A DNA stretch of 64,000 bases from Micromonospora chalcea (GTDB lineage Bacteria > Actinomycetota > Actinomycetes > Mycobacteriales > Micromonosporaceae), in assembly GCF_002926165.1 (NCBI RefSeq), contig NZ_MAGP01000108.1, forward strand, positions 19,876-83,875, written 5' to 3'. The stretch's first letter is position 1. Each line of letters begins with the position of its first letter. The notes beneath the pieces are model-generated. The model worked only from the letters and a program-made list of their open reading frames with translations. It ran no database searches and was not told where the DNA came from. The position numbers and the translations under genes are program-made. Of this stretch, positions 35,858-44,838 are shown in pieces.

Positions 35858-36337
35858 GTGGCGGATGGCGAGGCGACGTTACGTCCGGTCCGCTGGCGCG
35901 GGTTGCCGCAGCGCCGGACGCTCCTGCGGGTGGCACTCGTCGCGGTGCTGCTGGGACTGGCCGCGGCGGTGCTCCAGACACCTCCGTCCTGCCAACCCGG
36001 GGCTCCCCCGGCCGCCTCGACGACGCCGGCCGGTCCGCCGCCCGACGGGCCACGCGCGTTGCCGGCCGGTGCGGTCGGTGTGCCGATCCGGCTGGCCGAG
36101 CCGGCCGCCCTCGCGGTGCTGCGTCCAGGTGCCCGGGTCGATCTGATGGTGGTGCCCGCCGGCGGGTCGGCTGACCCCACGCTGCTGGCGCCGCGTGCGC
36201 TGGTGCTCGACGTGGTCGGCGCCGCCGGGGCGGTCGACGGGTCCTCCGCGCTCTACCTGGCGCTGCCGCCCGAGCAGGCGCGCCGGGCGGTCGGGTTGCC
36301 GGAGGGCAGCCGCTTCGCCGTGGTCGTACGCGGGTGA
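35858..36337 (+). CDS. SAF/CpaB-like exported membrane protein
   Basis: The 159-residue product has basic residues and a single TM helix (TLLRVALVAVLLGLAAAVLQT), then a Pro-rich linker and a domain with RALPAGAVGVPIRLAEPAALAVLRPGARVDLMVVPAG. This pattern occurs in SAF/CpaB (RcpC) proteins that assist Flp pilus or flagellar P-ring assembly, but no pilus genes are nearby. GGGAGG lies five bases before the chosen GTG; ATG 35831 is the alternative. Confidence 0.75.
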   Translation: MADGEATLRPVRWRGLPQRRTLLRVALVAVLLGLAAAVLQTPPSCQPGAPPAASTTPAGPPPDGPRALPAGAVGVPIRLAEPAALAVLRPGARVDLMVVPAGGSADPTLLAPRALVLDVVGAAGAVDGSSALYLALPPEQARRAVGLPEGSRFAVVVRG

Positions 36338-36350
36338 CGCGGAGCCGCGG

Positions 36351-36527
36351 TCAGTCCCAGTGCGGCGGGCGCTCGGCGAGCAGCCAGTCGTCGTTGCCGC
36401 CGGGGCGCTCGCCCCAGCCGCGGTCGGTGTCGTCGGTGGTCTGTTCGGGCAGCACCACGAAGTCTTCGCTGAGGTCGACCACGCGGTCGTCGTCGCCGCG
36501 CGGTGCCCGGATGCCGGGGTCGGTCAC
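36351..36527 (-). CDS. Small acidic protein, 58 residues
   Basis: The short product (TDPGIRAPRGDDDRVVDLSEDFVVLPE...NDDWLLAERPPHWD) is acidic, hydrophilic and ends in a WLLAERPPHWD motif. A TATCGT box lies eight bases before the GTG. I know no function. The open frame continues upstream, but the -10 box and the start of the motif-like region favour this GTG. Confidence 0.6.
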   Translation of the reverse strand: MTDPGIRAPRGDDDRVVDLSEDFVVLPEQTTDDTDRGWGERPGGNDDWLLAERPPHWD

Positions 36528-36784
36528 GAGCAGCAACGATACCGCCGGAACGGCGGCCACCTCGACCCCGCGACGTCCGGCGCCGCCAGGGCTGCGATCG
36601 GGAACAGCCCGGCGCGGACTGCACTGTGATCCCGAACAGCCAGACAAAGACCGGGGGCAACCCTGAACGGCCACTCGATCTCGTCGGGCCCGGCAGCGGG
36701 TCGGAGCCCCGCCGCCAAGAGGTACGCGCCGAGGTGTCGGTGTCGGGCGGCCGACCGGCCGGGGCGTTGGTAGCGTCGGACGGC

Positions 36785-37417
36785 GTGACGACGCCGAGCG
36801 GTGGCAGCCCCGACGACGAGACCTGGCGACGCCCGGAGCAACAGGCCACGGGCGAGGAGAACGACGCCGGGGCGTCCCGCCCGGGCGGGTCGGGCTCCGG
36901 CCAGGCCGACCCAGGGCCTGTGGGCGACCCCGCCGATTCCGGACCCGTGGGCCGCCCGGCCGACCACGCCGGGTGGGACGCGCCCGGACCCGGCGAAGCC
37001 GGGAGCCAGCCGACCGGGGTCGGCGCCGCTGGAACGGGAGTCACCGCCGCCGACACCTCCGGGGCGTCCGGGCCGAACAGCCCGTGGTCGCGCGAGGCGG
37101 CCACCGAGAGCCCGTGGGCCAAGCCGGAGTCGACCGGCGGCTGGACGGTGGCCGGCGGGCCCTGGCCGGGCCGGTCCGCCGGTGACCCGGCTGCCGGTGG
37201 CTACGCCGGACCGCCGCCGAGCACGCCTCCGCCGCCCGGCTGGCGGCCACCGGTGCACGTCCAGCCGGCGCCGCCCCGCCGGCTTCCGCCGCAGGACATG
37301 GCCGCGATGGATCAGGCGGAGCAGCGCGCGCAGCGGCTCACCTACGGCGTCGGGGCAGTCGTCGCCGTGGTGCTGGTGCTGCTCACCTGCCTGCTCTGCT
37401 CGCGGCTGCTGTTCTGA
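36785..37417 (+). CDS. Tail-anchored proline/glycine-rich membrane protein
   Basis: The 210-residue protein is almost entirely disordered (Gly, Pro, Asp, Ala, Trp-containing repeats such as SPWSREAATESPWAKPES). It ends with a helix DMAAMDQAEQRAQRLTYGVGAVVAVVLVLLTCLLCSRLLF, so it is probably a C-tail-anchored protein with the disordered part in the cytoplasm. A TAGCGT box lies eight bases before the chosen GTG (36785). No family recognised. Confidence 0.7.
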   Translation: MTTPSGGSPDDETWRRPEQQATGEENDAGASRPGGSGSGQADPGPVGDPADSGPVGRPADHAGWDAPGPGEAGSQPTGVGAAGTGVTAADTSGASGPNSPWSREAATESPWAKPESTGGWTVAGGPWPGRSAGDPAAGGYAGPPPSTPPPPGWRPPVHVQPAPPRRLPPQDMAAMDQAEQRAQRLTYGVGAVVAVVLVLLTCLLCSRLLF

Positions 37418-37427
37418 GCGGCAACGC

Positions 37428-37910
37428 TCAGACGATGCCGTCCCACACCATCTTGGCGCCGCTGTCACCGGTCAGGTAGACGTACACGAGCGCGAAGCCC
37501 GCCAGCACCGCCACCGCGACGGTGAGCACGATCGGCAGCCAGCGGGGCAGGTTCCGGGCGCGGGCGAACCTGCTCGCCGACAGCACCAGCAGCAGCGCCG
37601 CGGCGCCGAGACCGAGCGAGAACCAGAACAGGGTGTCGCCGTACTCGGCGTGCTCACTGATCTGCTGGAGCCGGTCCGGCGGGTAGCCCTTCGCGCGCAG
37701 GATCCCCTCCAGCTCCTCGCCGGACTCGGTCGCGACCCAGGCGACCGCCGGGGTGATCACGGCCAGCGCGGCGACCGCCCAGTCCAGCCGGTGCCGCCAG
37801 CGCGGCAGCAATCCGTACGCGATGGCGAACAGCGCCAGCAGCGGCACGAGCACCACCACCGCGTGAATGACGAGCACGTGCAGCGGCAGACCGTTGAATT
37901 CCCTGAACAC
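37428..37910 (-). CDS. DUF2231 membrane protein
   Basis: The 160-residue product has four TM helices and the DUF2231 opening FNGLPLHVLVIHAVVVLVPL with a His-containing first helix. Function is unknown; some relatives lie near heme or redox genes. GGAGG is five bases before the chosen GTG. It converges with the proline-rich gene and is divergent from the Fur gene. Confidence 0.85.
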   Translation of the reverse strand: MFREFNGLPLHVLVIHAVVVLVPLLALFAIAYGLLPRWRHRLDWAVAALAVITPAVAWVATESGEELEGILRAKGYPPDRLQQISEHAEYGDTLFWFSLGLGAAALLLVLSASRFARARNLPRWLPIVLTVAVAVLAGFALVYVYLTGDSGAKMVWDGIV

Positions 37911-38070
37911 CGACACCTCCGGCGAGTGGGTGGTTAGGCGCGCACAGCGTACGTCGCGAGGCTGTGTAACCCCACACACGCAGACGCGGCCCCGCCGGTT
38001 CACCTGTGGCCCCGGCCACCCGCGAGCACGCTCGCTTGTCGGCCTGTCACCTGCGTGCTGTCATGGATTC

Positions 38071-38499
38071 ATGTCCACGGGTGAGGAACTGCTCCGGTCG
38101 AGGGGCCTACGGGTCACGCGACCGCGTCTCGCCGTGCTGGACGTGCTCTCCGCCGGTGGGCACCTGGAGGTCGACGAGATCACCCGCCGGGTCCGTCAGC
38201 GGATCGACTCCGTGTCCACCCAGGCCGTCTACGACGTGCTCGGCGCGCTGTCCCGAGCCGGGCTGTCCCGCCGGATCGAGCCGGCCGGCAGCCCCGCGCG
38301 GTACGAGGCGCGGGTCGGCGACAACCACCACCACGTGGTGTGCCGGGGCTGCGGCGAGATCGCCGACGTCGACTGCGCGGTGGGCAGCGCGCCGTGCCTC
38401 GACCCGAACGTGGCGCACGGCTTCGAGCTGGACGAGGCCGAGGTGACCTTCTGGGGTCTCTGCCCGGCCTGCCAGTCGCGCCGCTCCGCCGACGACTGA
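38071..38499 (+). CDS. Fur family transcriptional regulator
   Basis: The 142-residue protein has the Fur winged helix (LRVTRPRLAVLDVLSAGGHLEVDEI...VSTQAVYDVLGALSRAGL), the metal-site His cluster GDNHHHVVCRGCGEIADVDC and a second C-x2-C (CPACQS), so a structural zinc site is intact. The pattern is FurA/CatR-like; no catalase or peroxidase gene is adjacent. ATG at 38071 gives normal length. The MpaB-type oxygenase gene follows after 73 bp. Confidence 0.92.
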   Translation: MSTGEELLRSRGLRVTRPRLAVLDVLSAGGHLEVDEITRRVRQRIDSVSTQAVYDVLGALSRAGLSRRIEPAGSPARYEARVGDNHHHVVCRGCGEIADVDCAVGSAPCLDPNVAHGFELDEAEVTFWGLCPACQSRRSADD

Positions 38500-38572
38500 G
38501 CGAGCACCGAGGGCGCCGCACCGAGGACACCGACCCGGGGGTGACCGGCGAACGCCGTGGCACTCTTGATCG

Positions 38573-39424
38573 GTGGACACTGACGACCTCGGCCTGTTCG
38601 GTCCGGATTCGGTCACGTGGAAGGTGCACGAGGAACCGATCCTGATCGTCGCCGGCCTGCGCTCGCTCTACCTCCAGGCGCTGCATCCGCGTGCGATGGC
38701 GGGCGTCGCGCAGAACAGCAACTACCGCTCGGACGCCTGGGGCCGGCTGGTCCGCACGGCGACGTACGTGGGGACGACGATCTACGGCACCACGGCCGAG
38801 GCGCAGGCGGCCGGGCGGCGGGTGCGTGCGCGGCACGCCCGGATGCGCGCCACCGACCCGTTCACCGGCGAGGAGTTCCGCGTCGACGAGCCGGAGCTGC
38901 TGCGCTGGGTGCACGTCACCGAGATCGAGTCGTTCGTGAGCACCGCCCGGCGTGCCGGTCTGGCGCTCACCGACGACGAGGTGGACGGCTACTACACCGA
39001 GCAGCGCCGGTCGGCGGCCCTGGTGGGGCTGGACCCGGACGACGTGCCGGGCACCGCCGCCGAGGTGGCCGACTACTACCGGGACGTACGCCCGCAGTTG
39101 CGGATGACCCGGGAGGCGGCCGAGACGGCGCTGTTCCTGACCGCGCCGCCGATCCCGTGGAAGGTCAGCCTGCCGGCGCGGGTCGGTCTGAACCTGGGGC
39201 CGCCGCGCTGGGCGTACCTCGGTATCGCCGCCACCGCGCTGGGGATGCTGCCGCCGTGGGCGTTGCGGCTCTACGGCGGGCTGGGCCTGCCCACCACCGC
39301 GCTGTCGGCGGACCTGAGCGCGCGGGCGCTGCGGCTGGCGCTGGCCGCGGTGCCCCGGCGCTACCGCGAGGGCCCGTTGCAGCAGGCCGCGAAGGAACGC
39401 GCCGCGCGCCTGGCCGCGGCCTGA
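38573..39424 (+). CDS. MpaB-like oxygenase (DUF2236)
   Basis: The 283-residue protein carries the DUF2236/MpaB pattern: LYLQALHPRAMAGVAQNSNYRSDAWGRLVRTATYVGTTIYG near residue 26, with HP and the R...W helices lining a heme-like pocket, and LLRWVHVTEIESFV near residue 110. Relatives include latex-clearing-protein-like and fungal MpaB oxygenases. The substrate is unknown. The GTG has CACTCT six bases upstream, a weak leaderless -10. Confidence 0.88.
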   Translation: MDTDDLGLFGPDSVTWKVHEEPILIVAGLRSLYLQALHPRAMAGVAQNSNYRSDAWGRLVRTATYVGTTIYGTTAEAQAAGRRVRARHARMRATDPFTGEEFRVDEPELLRWVHVTEIESFVSTARRAGLALTDDEVDGYYTEQRRSAALVGLDPDDVPGTAAEVADYYRDVRPQLRMTREAAETALFLTAPPIPWKVSLPARVGLNLGPPRWAYLGIAATALGMLPPWALRLYGGLGLPTTALSADLSARALRLALAAVPRRYREGPLQQAAKERAARLAAA

Positions 39425-39437
39425 CGGCGACGCGCGC

Positions 39438-40352
39438 TCAGTCCTGGTCGGCGAATCGCTCGACGGCGGACCAGGGCTCCTTGCCGGGGGTCTGCGCGCC
39501 GGTCGGGCAGGTGCGCCGGTAGTCGCACCAGCCGCACCGCGGCCCCGGCTCGGTGGGGAACGCCGCGTCGGGGTCGGTGCCGTCGGCCACCGCGCGTTCG
39601 GCGGCCATGATGTCGCGGGCGGTGTCCTCGGCGCGGGTGAGCTGCCGGTGCAGGGACTCCGGCGTGTGCTCGTGCGCGACGACGGTGCCGGTGGGCAGGT
39701 GGTGCAGCTCGACCCGGCGGCACGGCTTGCGGAACACCCGCTCGGCCGCGTACGCGTAGAGCGCGAGCGCCTGCGAGCCGCGCGCGTCGTCGGTGTCGAG
39801 GCCGGTGCGACCGGTCTTGTAGTCGACGATGACCAGCTCGGGCCGCCCGTCCGGGCCGGGACGCGAGTCGATCCGGTCGGTGCGGCCGTTGAACGCGAGC
39901 ACCGCGGTCTTCACCGCGACGACCCGTTCCACGCCGACCGGCTCGTCGGCCGGGTCGAGGCCCGCCACGTAGCTCTCCAGCCAGGTCAGCGCCCGCCGGA
40001 AGGCGTCGCGTTCCTGCTCGTCGTCGCGGTAGCCCTCGCGGACCCAGGTGCCCTTGAGCAGCGTGCCGAGCACCTCGGGGCGGCGGCGGTCGGGGGCCAG
40101 CGCGTACCAGTTCTTCAGCGCGGTGTGGACGCTCGCGCCGAGCGAGTTGTGCGCCCACGGCGGGCCCTTGGGCGGCGCGGGCCGGTCCACGTAGGCGTAG
40201 CGGTAGCGGCGGGGACAGTCCGCGTACGCGCCGAGTTTGCTCGGTGTGCAGACGAACAGGCGCTCCGGCATGCCCTCGAAGCCGAGCTGCTCGGACTGCT
40301 CGGCGCGCGGTCGGGGAGCCCGGGAGCCACTGGCTGCTGACTGTCGTCGCAC
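39438..40352 (-). CDS. RecB/Cas4-like PD-(D/E)XK nuclease with Fe-S cysteines
   Basis: The 304-residue protein has the RecB-family fold: TPSKLGAYADCPRRYRYAYVD near residue 36, a His in LGASVHTALKNW near 72, GRTDRID near 156 and the catalytic Asp...Asp-x-Lys in LVIVDYKTGR near 172. Four Cys (one in ADCPRRY, then CGWCDYRRTC near 275) should bind a 4Fe-4S cluster, as in AddB/Cas4 nucleases. No CRISPR array is near, so a repair role is more likely. Confidence 0.93.
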   Translation of the reverse strand: MRRQSAASGSRAPRPRAEQSEQLGFEGMPERLFVCTPSKLGAYADCPRRYRYAYVDRPAPPKGPPWAHNSLGASVHTALKNWYALAPDRRRPEVLGTLLKGTWVREGYRDDEQERDAFRRALTWLESYVAGLDPADEPVGVERVVAVKTAVLAFNGRTDRIDSRPGPDGRPELVIVDYKTGRTGLDTDDARGSQALALYAYAAERVFRKPCRRVELHHLPTGTVVAHEHTPESLHRQLTRAEDTARDIMAAERAVADGTDPDAAFPTEPGPRCGWCDYRRTCPTGAQTPGKEPWSAVERFADQD

Positions 40353-40394
40353 CCCTGAGATCCTGCCACCCCGGTACGACAGCGGACGAAGCGC

Positions 40395-41009
40395 TCAGGC
40401 GTTGTTGAGGTACTGGGTCACGAATGCGGCGATCGCGTCGGCGATGAGCTGCACGGCGATGGCGGCCAGCAGCAGGCCGGCGATGCGGGTCAGCACCTCG
40501 ATGCCGCCGGGGCGCAGCACCTTGACGATCCCGCCGGAGAAGCGCAGCACCACCCAGACGGTGACCATCACGGCGACGATGGCCAGCCCGATGGCCAGGT
40601 AGTCGACGGCGCCGCCGGCCTGCTGGACGAAGAGCATGGTGGCCACGATGGCGCCCGGCCCGGCCAGCAGCGGGGTGCCGAGCGGCACCAGCGCGATGTT
40701 GGAGGTGACCTGCTGGCTCGGGTCGTCCGACTTGCCGGTCAGCAGTTCCAGCGCGACCAGGATCAGCAGCAGGCCGCCCGCGGCCTGGAGCGCGGGCAGG
40801 TCGACGTGCAGGTACGCCAGGATCGTCTGCCCCGCCACCGCGAAGATCACGATGACCCCGAGCGCCAGCGCCACGGCCTGCCAGGCGGCCCGGTTCCGGT
40901 CGCGCGCCGTCAACGGCCCGGTGAGCGCGAGGAAGATGGGCATCATTCCGGGCGGGTCGACGATCACCAGCAGGGTCACGAAGACCTCGCCGAAGAGCTT
41001 GAGATCCAC
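40395..41009 (-). CDS. MarC family integral membrane protein
   Basis: The 204-residue protein has six TM helices. The first MarC motif reads LLVIVDPPGMMPIFLALTG near residue 13, and the mid motif ALVPLGTPLLAGPGAIVATMLF near residue 106. The function is unresolved; early links to multiple antibiotic resistance have not held in E. coli. A TACCGT -10 box lies six bases before the GTG. Confidence 0.93.
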   Translation of the reverse strand: MDLKLFGEVFVTLLVIVDPPGMMPIFLALTGPLTARDRNRAAWQAVALALGVIVIFAVAGQTILAYLHVDLPALQAAGGLLLILVALELLTGKSDDPSQQVTSNIALVPLGTPLLAGPGAIVATMLFVQQAGGAVDYLAIGLAIVAVMVTVWVVLRFSGGIVKVLRPGGIEVLTRIAGLLLAAIAVQLIADAIAAFVTQYLNNA

Positions 41010-41015
41010 GCGGAC

Positions 41016-41021
41016 ACGGTA
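41016..41021 (-). promoter_or_regulatory. -10 element of the marC gene
   Basis: TACCGT, six bases, then GTG at 41009 on the minus strand. Confidence 0.45.
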
Positions 41022-41040
41022 GCCGTGCCGCCGGAGCGCT

Positions 41041-41907
41041 TCAGCTCGAAGCGACAGGGGTCACCCCGCGGGCCAGCGCGACGATCCGCTCGTACGCCTC
41101 GGGTCCGGTGGTGTGCGCGCCGAGCCGGACGGTCTTGTGCGTGCCGTGGAAGTCGGACGAGCCGGTGACCAGCAGCCCGAGCTCGGCGGCGAGTCGGCGG
41201 ACGTGCTCCCGCTCGGCCGCGTCGTGGTCCTCGTGGTCGGCCTCCAGGCCGGCCAGGCCGGCCACGGCCAGGTCCGCGATCAGCTCGTCCGGCACGATCC
41301 GGCCGCGCCGGCTGGCTCTCGGGTGGGCGAAGACGGGCACGCCGCCGGCCGCCCGCACCAGCGCCACCGCGCGGAACACCTCGATGTCGTCCTTGGGCAG
41401 CCGGTACCGCTCGCCGAGCCAGTCCGGCCCGAACGCCTCGCTCGTGGTGGCGACCAGTCCGGCCCGGATCAGCGCCTGCGCGATGTGCGGGCGGCCCACG
41501 GTGCCGCCGTCCGCGCCGGCCAGGATCTCCGTCCAGCTCACCTGGATGCCGTCGGCCTGGAGCAGCCGCACGATCCGCTCGCCGCGTTCCTCGCGGGCCT
41601 GCCGGACCCGGGCCAGCTCCGCGGCCAGTTCCGGCTCGGCCGGGTCGAAGAGGTACGCGAGCAGGTGCAGCGGGATCGCCGGCTCGACGCCGAACCAGCG
41701 GCAGGAGATCTCCGCGCCGCGGATCAGGGTGAGGCCGGGCGGCAGCGCGGCGACAGCCGGCGCCCAGCCGGCGGTGGTGTCGTGGTCGGTGAGCGCCACC
41801 ACGTCGAGCCCGGCGTCGGCGGCGGCCCGGACCAGCTCGGGCGGGGTCAGCGTGCCGTCGCTGGCGGTGGAGTGGGTGTGCAGGTCGATGCGGGCCGGAT
41901 CGCTCAC
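41041..41907 (-). CDS. PHP domain phosphoesterase
   Basis: The 288-residue protein has the PHP metal motifs IDLHTHSTASDGTLTP at the N-terminus, ALTDHDTTAG near residue 38, RGAEISCRW near 63, FAHPRAS near 195 and SSDFHGTHK near 252. This is the pattern of 3',5'-nucleoside bisphosphate phosphatase (RnmA/TrpH-type) enzymes that degrade pAp or trim RNA 5' ends. A TAGCGT box is seven bases before the GTG. Confidence 0.93.
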   Translation of the reverse strand: MSDPARIDLHTHSTASDGTLTPPELVRAAADAGLDVVALTDHDTTAGWAPAVAALPPGLTLIRGAEISCRWFGVEPAIPLHLLAYLFDPAEPELAAELARVRQAREERGERIVRLLQADGIQVSWTEILAGADGGTVGRPHIAQALIRAGLVATTSEAFGPDWLGERYRLPKDDIEVFRAVALVRAAGGVPVFAHPRASRRGRIVPDELIADLAVAGLAGLEADHEDHDAAEREHVRRLAAELGLLVTGSSDFHGTHKTVRLGAHTTGPEAYERIVALARGVTPVASS

Positions 41908-41914
41908 CCGCCCG

Positions 41915-41920
41915 ACGCTA
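41915..41920 (-). promoter_or_regulatory. -10 element of the PHP gene
   Basis: TAGCGT, seven bases, then GTG at 41907 on the minus strand. Confidence 0.45.
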
Positions 41921-43195
41921 CGCGCCTTCCGGAGCGGTGGGGACGTCGGCCACCACCACCGGCCGGTCCCCCGGCGCCAGCCCTTCGACAGGCGACGCCG
42001 TGGGCCGGTCCCCGGCCAGCACCCGCTCCGGCTTGACCCGGACCAGCCCGCCGGTCGCGTCCACGTGCAGCGCCACGCCCGCGTGGGTCCAGGCCACGTC
42101 GCCGGCCAGCACCGGGCCGGCCGGGTGCGCGGCCGGCGCCGCGCCCGGGTCGGCCAGGTCGACCAGCAGGGCGGAGCGGGCGTTGCCGTTCGCGAGCAGC
42201 CACCGGCCGTCGGCGGACACCCCGCCGAGTCCGTCGGCGGCCAGCTTCACCCCGCATCCGGTACGCACCGGCGCGAGGTCGCGGGCCGGGTCGAGCAGGG
42301 CCAGGCAGTGCTGCCCGGGCCGGTCGGCGGTGATCAGGCCGACCAGGCGGCCGTCGGGCCGGGTGCCGTAGACGGCGCGCACGTCCGGGTTCGCGGGCGC
42401 CGGCTGCCCACCGAGCGCGCGTTCCCAGACGCTCACCCCGCCCTCGCCGGGCTGCTGGATCAGCACGGCGTCGCCGGCGAACCCGACCGGCACGGCGCCG
42501 TCGGGCGCGGGGGTCCGGACCGGCGCGATGAGCTGCCCGGCGACCACCCCGGCGGCGATCACCTCGGGGCCGTCCCGCCAGGCGACCTGCCGCCCGTCCG
42601 GGGAGATCGCGACCGCCTCCGCGGCGGCGAGCATGACCTGCGGCGCGGTGCCGTTGGCCGGAACCCACCAGAGGGTACGACCGGCGGCGGTGGCGGCCGA
42701 GGTCATCAGCCAGCCCTCGCGGTCGTGGACGCGCTGCGCCCGTTCGACGCCGCTGACCCCGGTCAGCTGCCGCCGTTCGCCGCCGCTGGTGTCCAGCCGG
42801 TCGCCGACGAGCAGGTCGAGTTCGGCGCGGACCGGCCCGAAGCGGGTGATCGGGGGCCCCGAGGCCAGCGGGGACGGGGTGAGCCCGGGCGGGTCGCCGA
42901 GCACGACTGTGGGGGTGCCGCCGTCGCCGCCGGAGGCGCTGAACTGGGCCACGCCGGTGGTGACGAACACGGTGGCGACGCCGGCCAGGGCCAGGCCGGT
43001 GAGCGTACGCCGCCGGCCGGTGCGGCGCGCCCGGCGCAGCACCTCTCCGGCCGGGTCGACTGGTAGCGGCCGGGACGTGGCGACGCGGCGGGACAGCGTC
43101 TCCCGCAGCGCCCGTTCCAGCTCGTCGTCGCTCACGGCCAATGGACGCTCCGGGCCACCGGTCCGGTTGTCACAGTCGTGCCGGATGCCGGTCAT
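41918..43195 (-). CDS. Membrane partner of the SigE-type sigma factor (putative anti-sigma)
   Basis: The 425-residue protein has a cytoplasmic N-terminus of about 60 residues (VSDDELERALRETLSRRVATSR), one TM helix (LTGLALAGVATVFVTTGVAQF) and an extracytoplasmic beta-propeller-like part (AVAISPDGRQVAWRDG, GGVSADGRWLLANGNARSALLVDL). No HxxxCxxC zinc anti-sigma motif is present. The ATG overlaps the sigma factor stop by four bases, so production is coupled. An anti-sigma role is inference from position and topology. Confidence 0.82.
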   Translation of the reverse strand: MTGIRHDCDNRTGGPERPLAVSDDELERALRETLSRRVATSRPLPVDPAGEVLRRARRTGRRRTLTGLALAGVATVFVTTGVAQFSASGGDGGTPTVVLGDPPGLTPSPLASGPPITRFGPVRAELDLLVGDRLDTSGGERRQLTGVSGVERAQRVHDREGWLMTSAATAAGRTLWWVPANGTAPQVMLAAAEAVAISPDGRQVAWRDGPEVIAAGVVAGQLIAPVRTPAPDGAVPVGFAGDAVLIQQPGEGGVSVWERALGGQPAPANPDVRAVYGTRPDGRLVGLITADRPGQHCLALLDPARDLAPVRTGCGVKLAADGLGGVSADGRWLLANGNARSALLVDLADPGAAPAAHPAGPVLAGDVAWTHAGVALHVDATGGLVRVKPERVLAGDRPTASPVEGLAPGDRPVVVADVPTAPEGA

Positions 43196-43878
43196 CGGCT
43201 CTCCGCCGGGATCGGAACGGCGGGGCGGACCGGGGCCGCCGGTGGCGGTACCGGCTGCGGCACCCGGGCTGCGGGTCGCGGCGCCGGGGTCCGGGGCACG
43301 GACTGCTCGTTTCCGCGCGCGGGCGGCCCCGGCCGGCCGGCCGGGGCGGGCGGCGGAGACGCGGGCTCGGGCAGGCTCAGGGCCGCCTCGGAGCCCAGGC
43401 GGCGACGCAGCGTGTTGAGCGCCCGGGAGGTCTGGCTCTTGACGGTGCCCGGGGAGATCTCCAGCAGCGCGGCGGTCTGCGCCTCGGACATGTCCTCGTA
43501 GAAGCGCAGCACCAGTACGGCCCGCTGCCGGGCGGGCAGCGCCTGCAGGTGCCGCCAGAGCGCGTCCCGGTCGAGTTGCTGCTCGATCTCGTCGACGCCG
43601 GCGTGCTCCGGCAGCACCTCGGTGGGGCGCTCGCCGTGCCAGCGGCGCCGCCACCAGCTGGTGGACGTGTTGACCAGGACCCGGCGGGCGTACGGCTCGA
43701 TGGCCTCGATCCCGCCGAGCCGCTTCCAGGCCAGGTAGGTCTTCGTGAGCGCGGTCTGGAGCAGGTCCTCGGCGGTGGCCCAGTCACCGGCGAGCAGGTA
43801 GGCGGTGCGCAGCAGCGCGCCGGACCGGGCCGCGACGAATTCGCGGAACTCCTCCTCCAGCGGATCTCTGCTCACCAC
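43192..43878 (-). CDS. SigE-family ECF RNA polymerase sigma factor
   Basis: The 228-residue protein has sigma2 (EFREFVAARSGALLRTAYLLAGDWATAEDLLQTALTKTYLAW) and sigma4 (LWRHLQALPARQRAVLVLRFYEDMSEAQTAALLEISPGTVKSQTSRAL), the SigE-like ECF pattern common in actinobacteria. A Pro-rich tail of about 60 residues follows, unusual for the family. The GGGGGAG tract abuts an upstream ATG (43884), so the GTG six bases later is preferred; GTG 43875 is also possible. The membrane partner overlaps its stop. Confidence 0.92.
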   Translation of the reverse strand: MVSRDPLEEEFREFVAARSGALLRTAYLLAGDWATAEDLLQTALTKTYLAWKRLGGIEAIEPYARRVLVNTSTSWWRRRWHGERPTEVLPEHAGVDEIEQQLDRDALWRHLQALPARQRAVLVLRFYEDMSEAQTAALLEISPGTVKSQTSRALNTLRRRLGSEAALSLPEPASPPPAPAGRPGPPARGNEQSVPRTPAPRPAARVPQPVPPPAAPVRPAVPIPAESR

Positions 43879-43977
43879 GCTCATCTCCCCCCGTCCTGCC
43901 TGGCAGGATGCCACGGCCCGGTCGGTCAGGTCGATGGCGGAAGGTGTGCAGTTCATCCGATGTTCGGACGAAAACTT

Positions 43978-44832
43978 TCAAGCTCCGTCGTCGGCCTTCG
44001 CCTCGTCGGCCTCCTTGCCCAGCCGTGCCTCGACCGCCTGCGGCTCGTACATCTCCTCGACCACGCGCAGGTAGAGCTCGTTCGGGTTGGGCAAGTTCTT
44101 GATCACCCGGAGTGCCTGTTCCTGGCCGGCGGACTCCAGCACGAACGTGCCGTAGTTGAGCGCGCGGCCGGTCGGGCTCTGCTCGTACTTCATGTCGGTG
44201 ACCCGGGTGAGCGGCATCATCGCGACCTGGCGGGTGATGATCCCGTTGACCACCATCACCCGCTTGTTGGTGAGGATGAACCGGTCGTACCACCAGTCGG
44301 CGACCTTCCAGGCGACCCAGCCCATCACGCCGAACCAGAGCAGCACGGCGACGGTGGTCAGCGCGCCGACGTCCCGCCCGGCGAGGAAGCCGGAGAGGTA
44401 GCCGAGCACGAACGTGGCCGCCACGCCGACGATGATCGGGGTGGTGAGGTGGATCCAGTGCCGCTTCCACTCGCCCCGGTAGCGCTCGGTGGGGAAGAGG
44501 TAACGCGCCACGAGCGAGCTGGGCTCGTCCTCCAACGGCAGCACCCGGCGGGGTGCCATGCCGGTGGCGTCGGACCGCAGCCCGGCCAGCTCCTCCTCGG
44601 AGATCGGCTGGTCCGGGAAGCCGTCCGGATCCCGTGCCCAGGCCCGGCCGGACCGCCCCTCACCGGTGTACGCGCTGCCGTAGCCGGCGTCGTCCGCGTC
44701 CGCGTACGGGCCGGGGCCGTAGGTGCCCGTCGGCTCGTCCGGGTCGATCCGGGGGATCGGCTCGGTGTCGCGCTCCCGGCGTGCCCGGTCGGGGTCGTCC
44801 GGGTCGAAGGGTGGACCGGAGGGGCTTCCCAT
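43978..44832 (-). CDS. Bacterial PH-domain membrane protein
   Basis: The 284-residue protein has an acidic disordered N-terminus with many Asp, Gly and Tyr. Two TM helices follow (TPIIVGVAATFVLGYLSGFLAG and LTTVAVLLWFGVMGWVAW), then a C-terminal bPH2 domain (FILTNKRVMVVNGIITRQVAMMPLTRVTDMKYEQSPTGRALNYGTFVLESAGQEQALRVI). The function is unknown. The 52-residue membrane peptide gene ends six bases upstream of its ATG, so the two form an operon. Confidence 0.9.
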   Translation of the reverse strand: MGSPSGPPFDPDDPDRARRERDTEPIPRIDPDEPTGTYGPGPYADADDAGYGSAYTGEGRSGRAWARDPDGFPDQPISEEELAGLRSDATGMAPRRVLPLEDEPSSLVARYLFPTERYRGEWKRHWIHLTTPIIVGVAATFVLGYLSGFLAGRDVGALTTVAVLLWFGVMGWVAWKVADWWYDRFILTNKRVMVVNGIITRQVAMMPLTRVTDMKYEQSPTGRALNYGTFVLESAGQEQALRVIKNLPNPNELYLRVVEEMYEPQAVEARLGKEADEAKADDGA

Positions 44833-44838
44833 GGGCGG

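Noticed and set aside
39438..40352. CRISPR-associated Cas4
   Set aside because: The Fe-S cysteine set fits, but no array or other cas gene is in the window; a general RecB-family repair nuclease is simpler.
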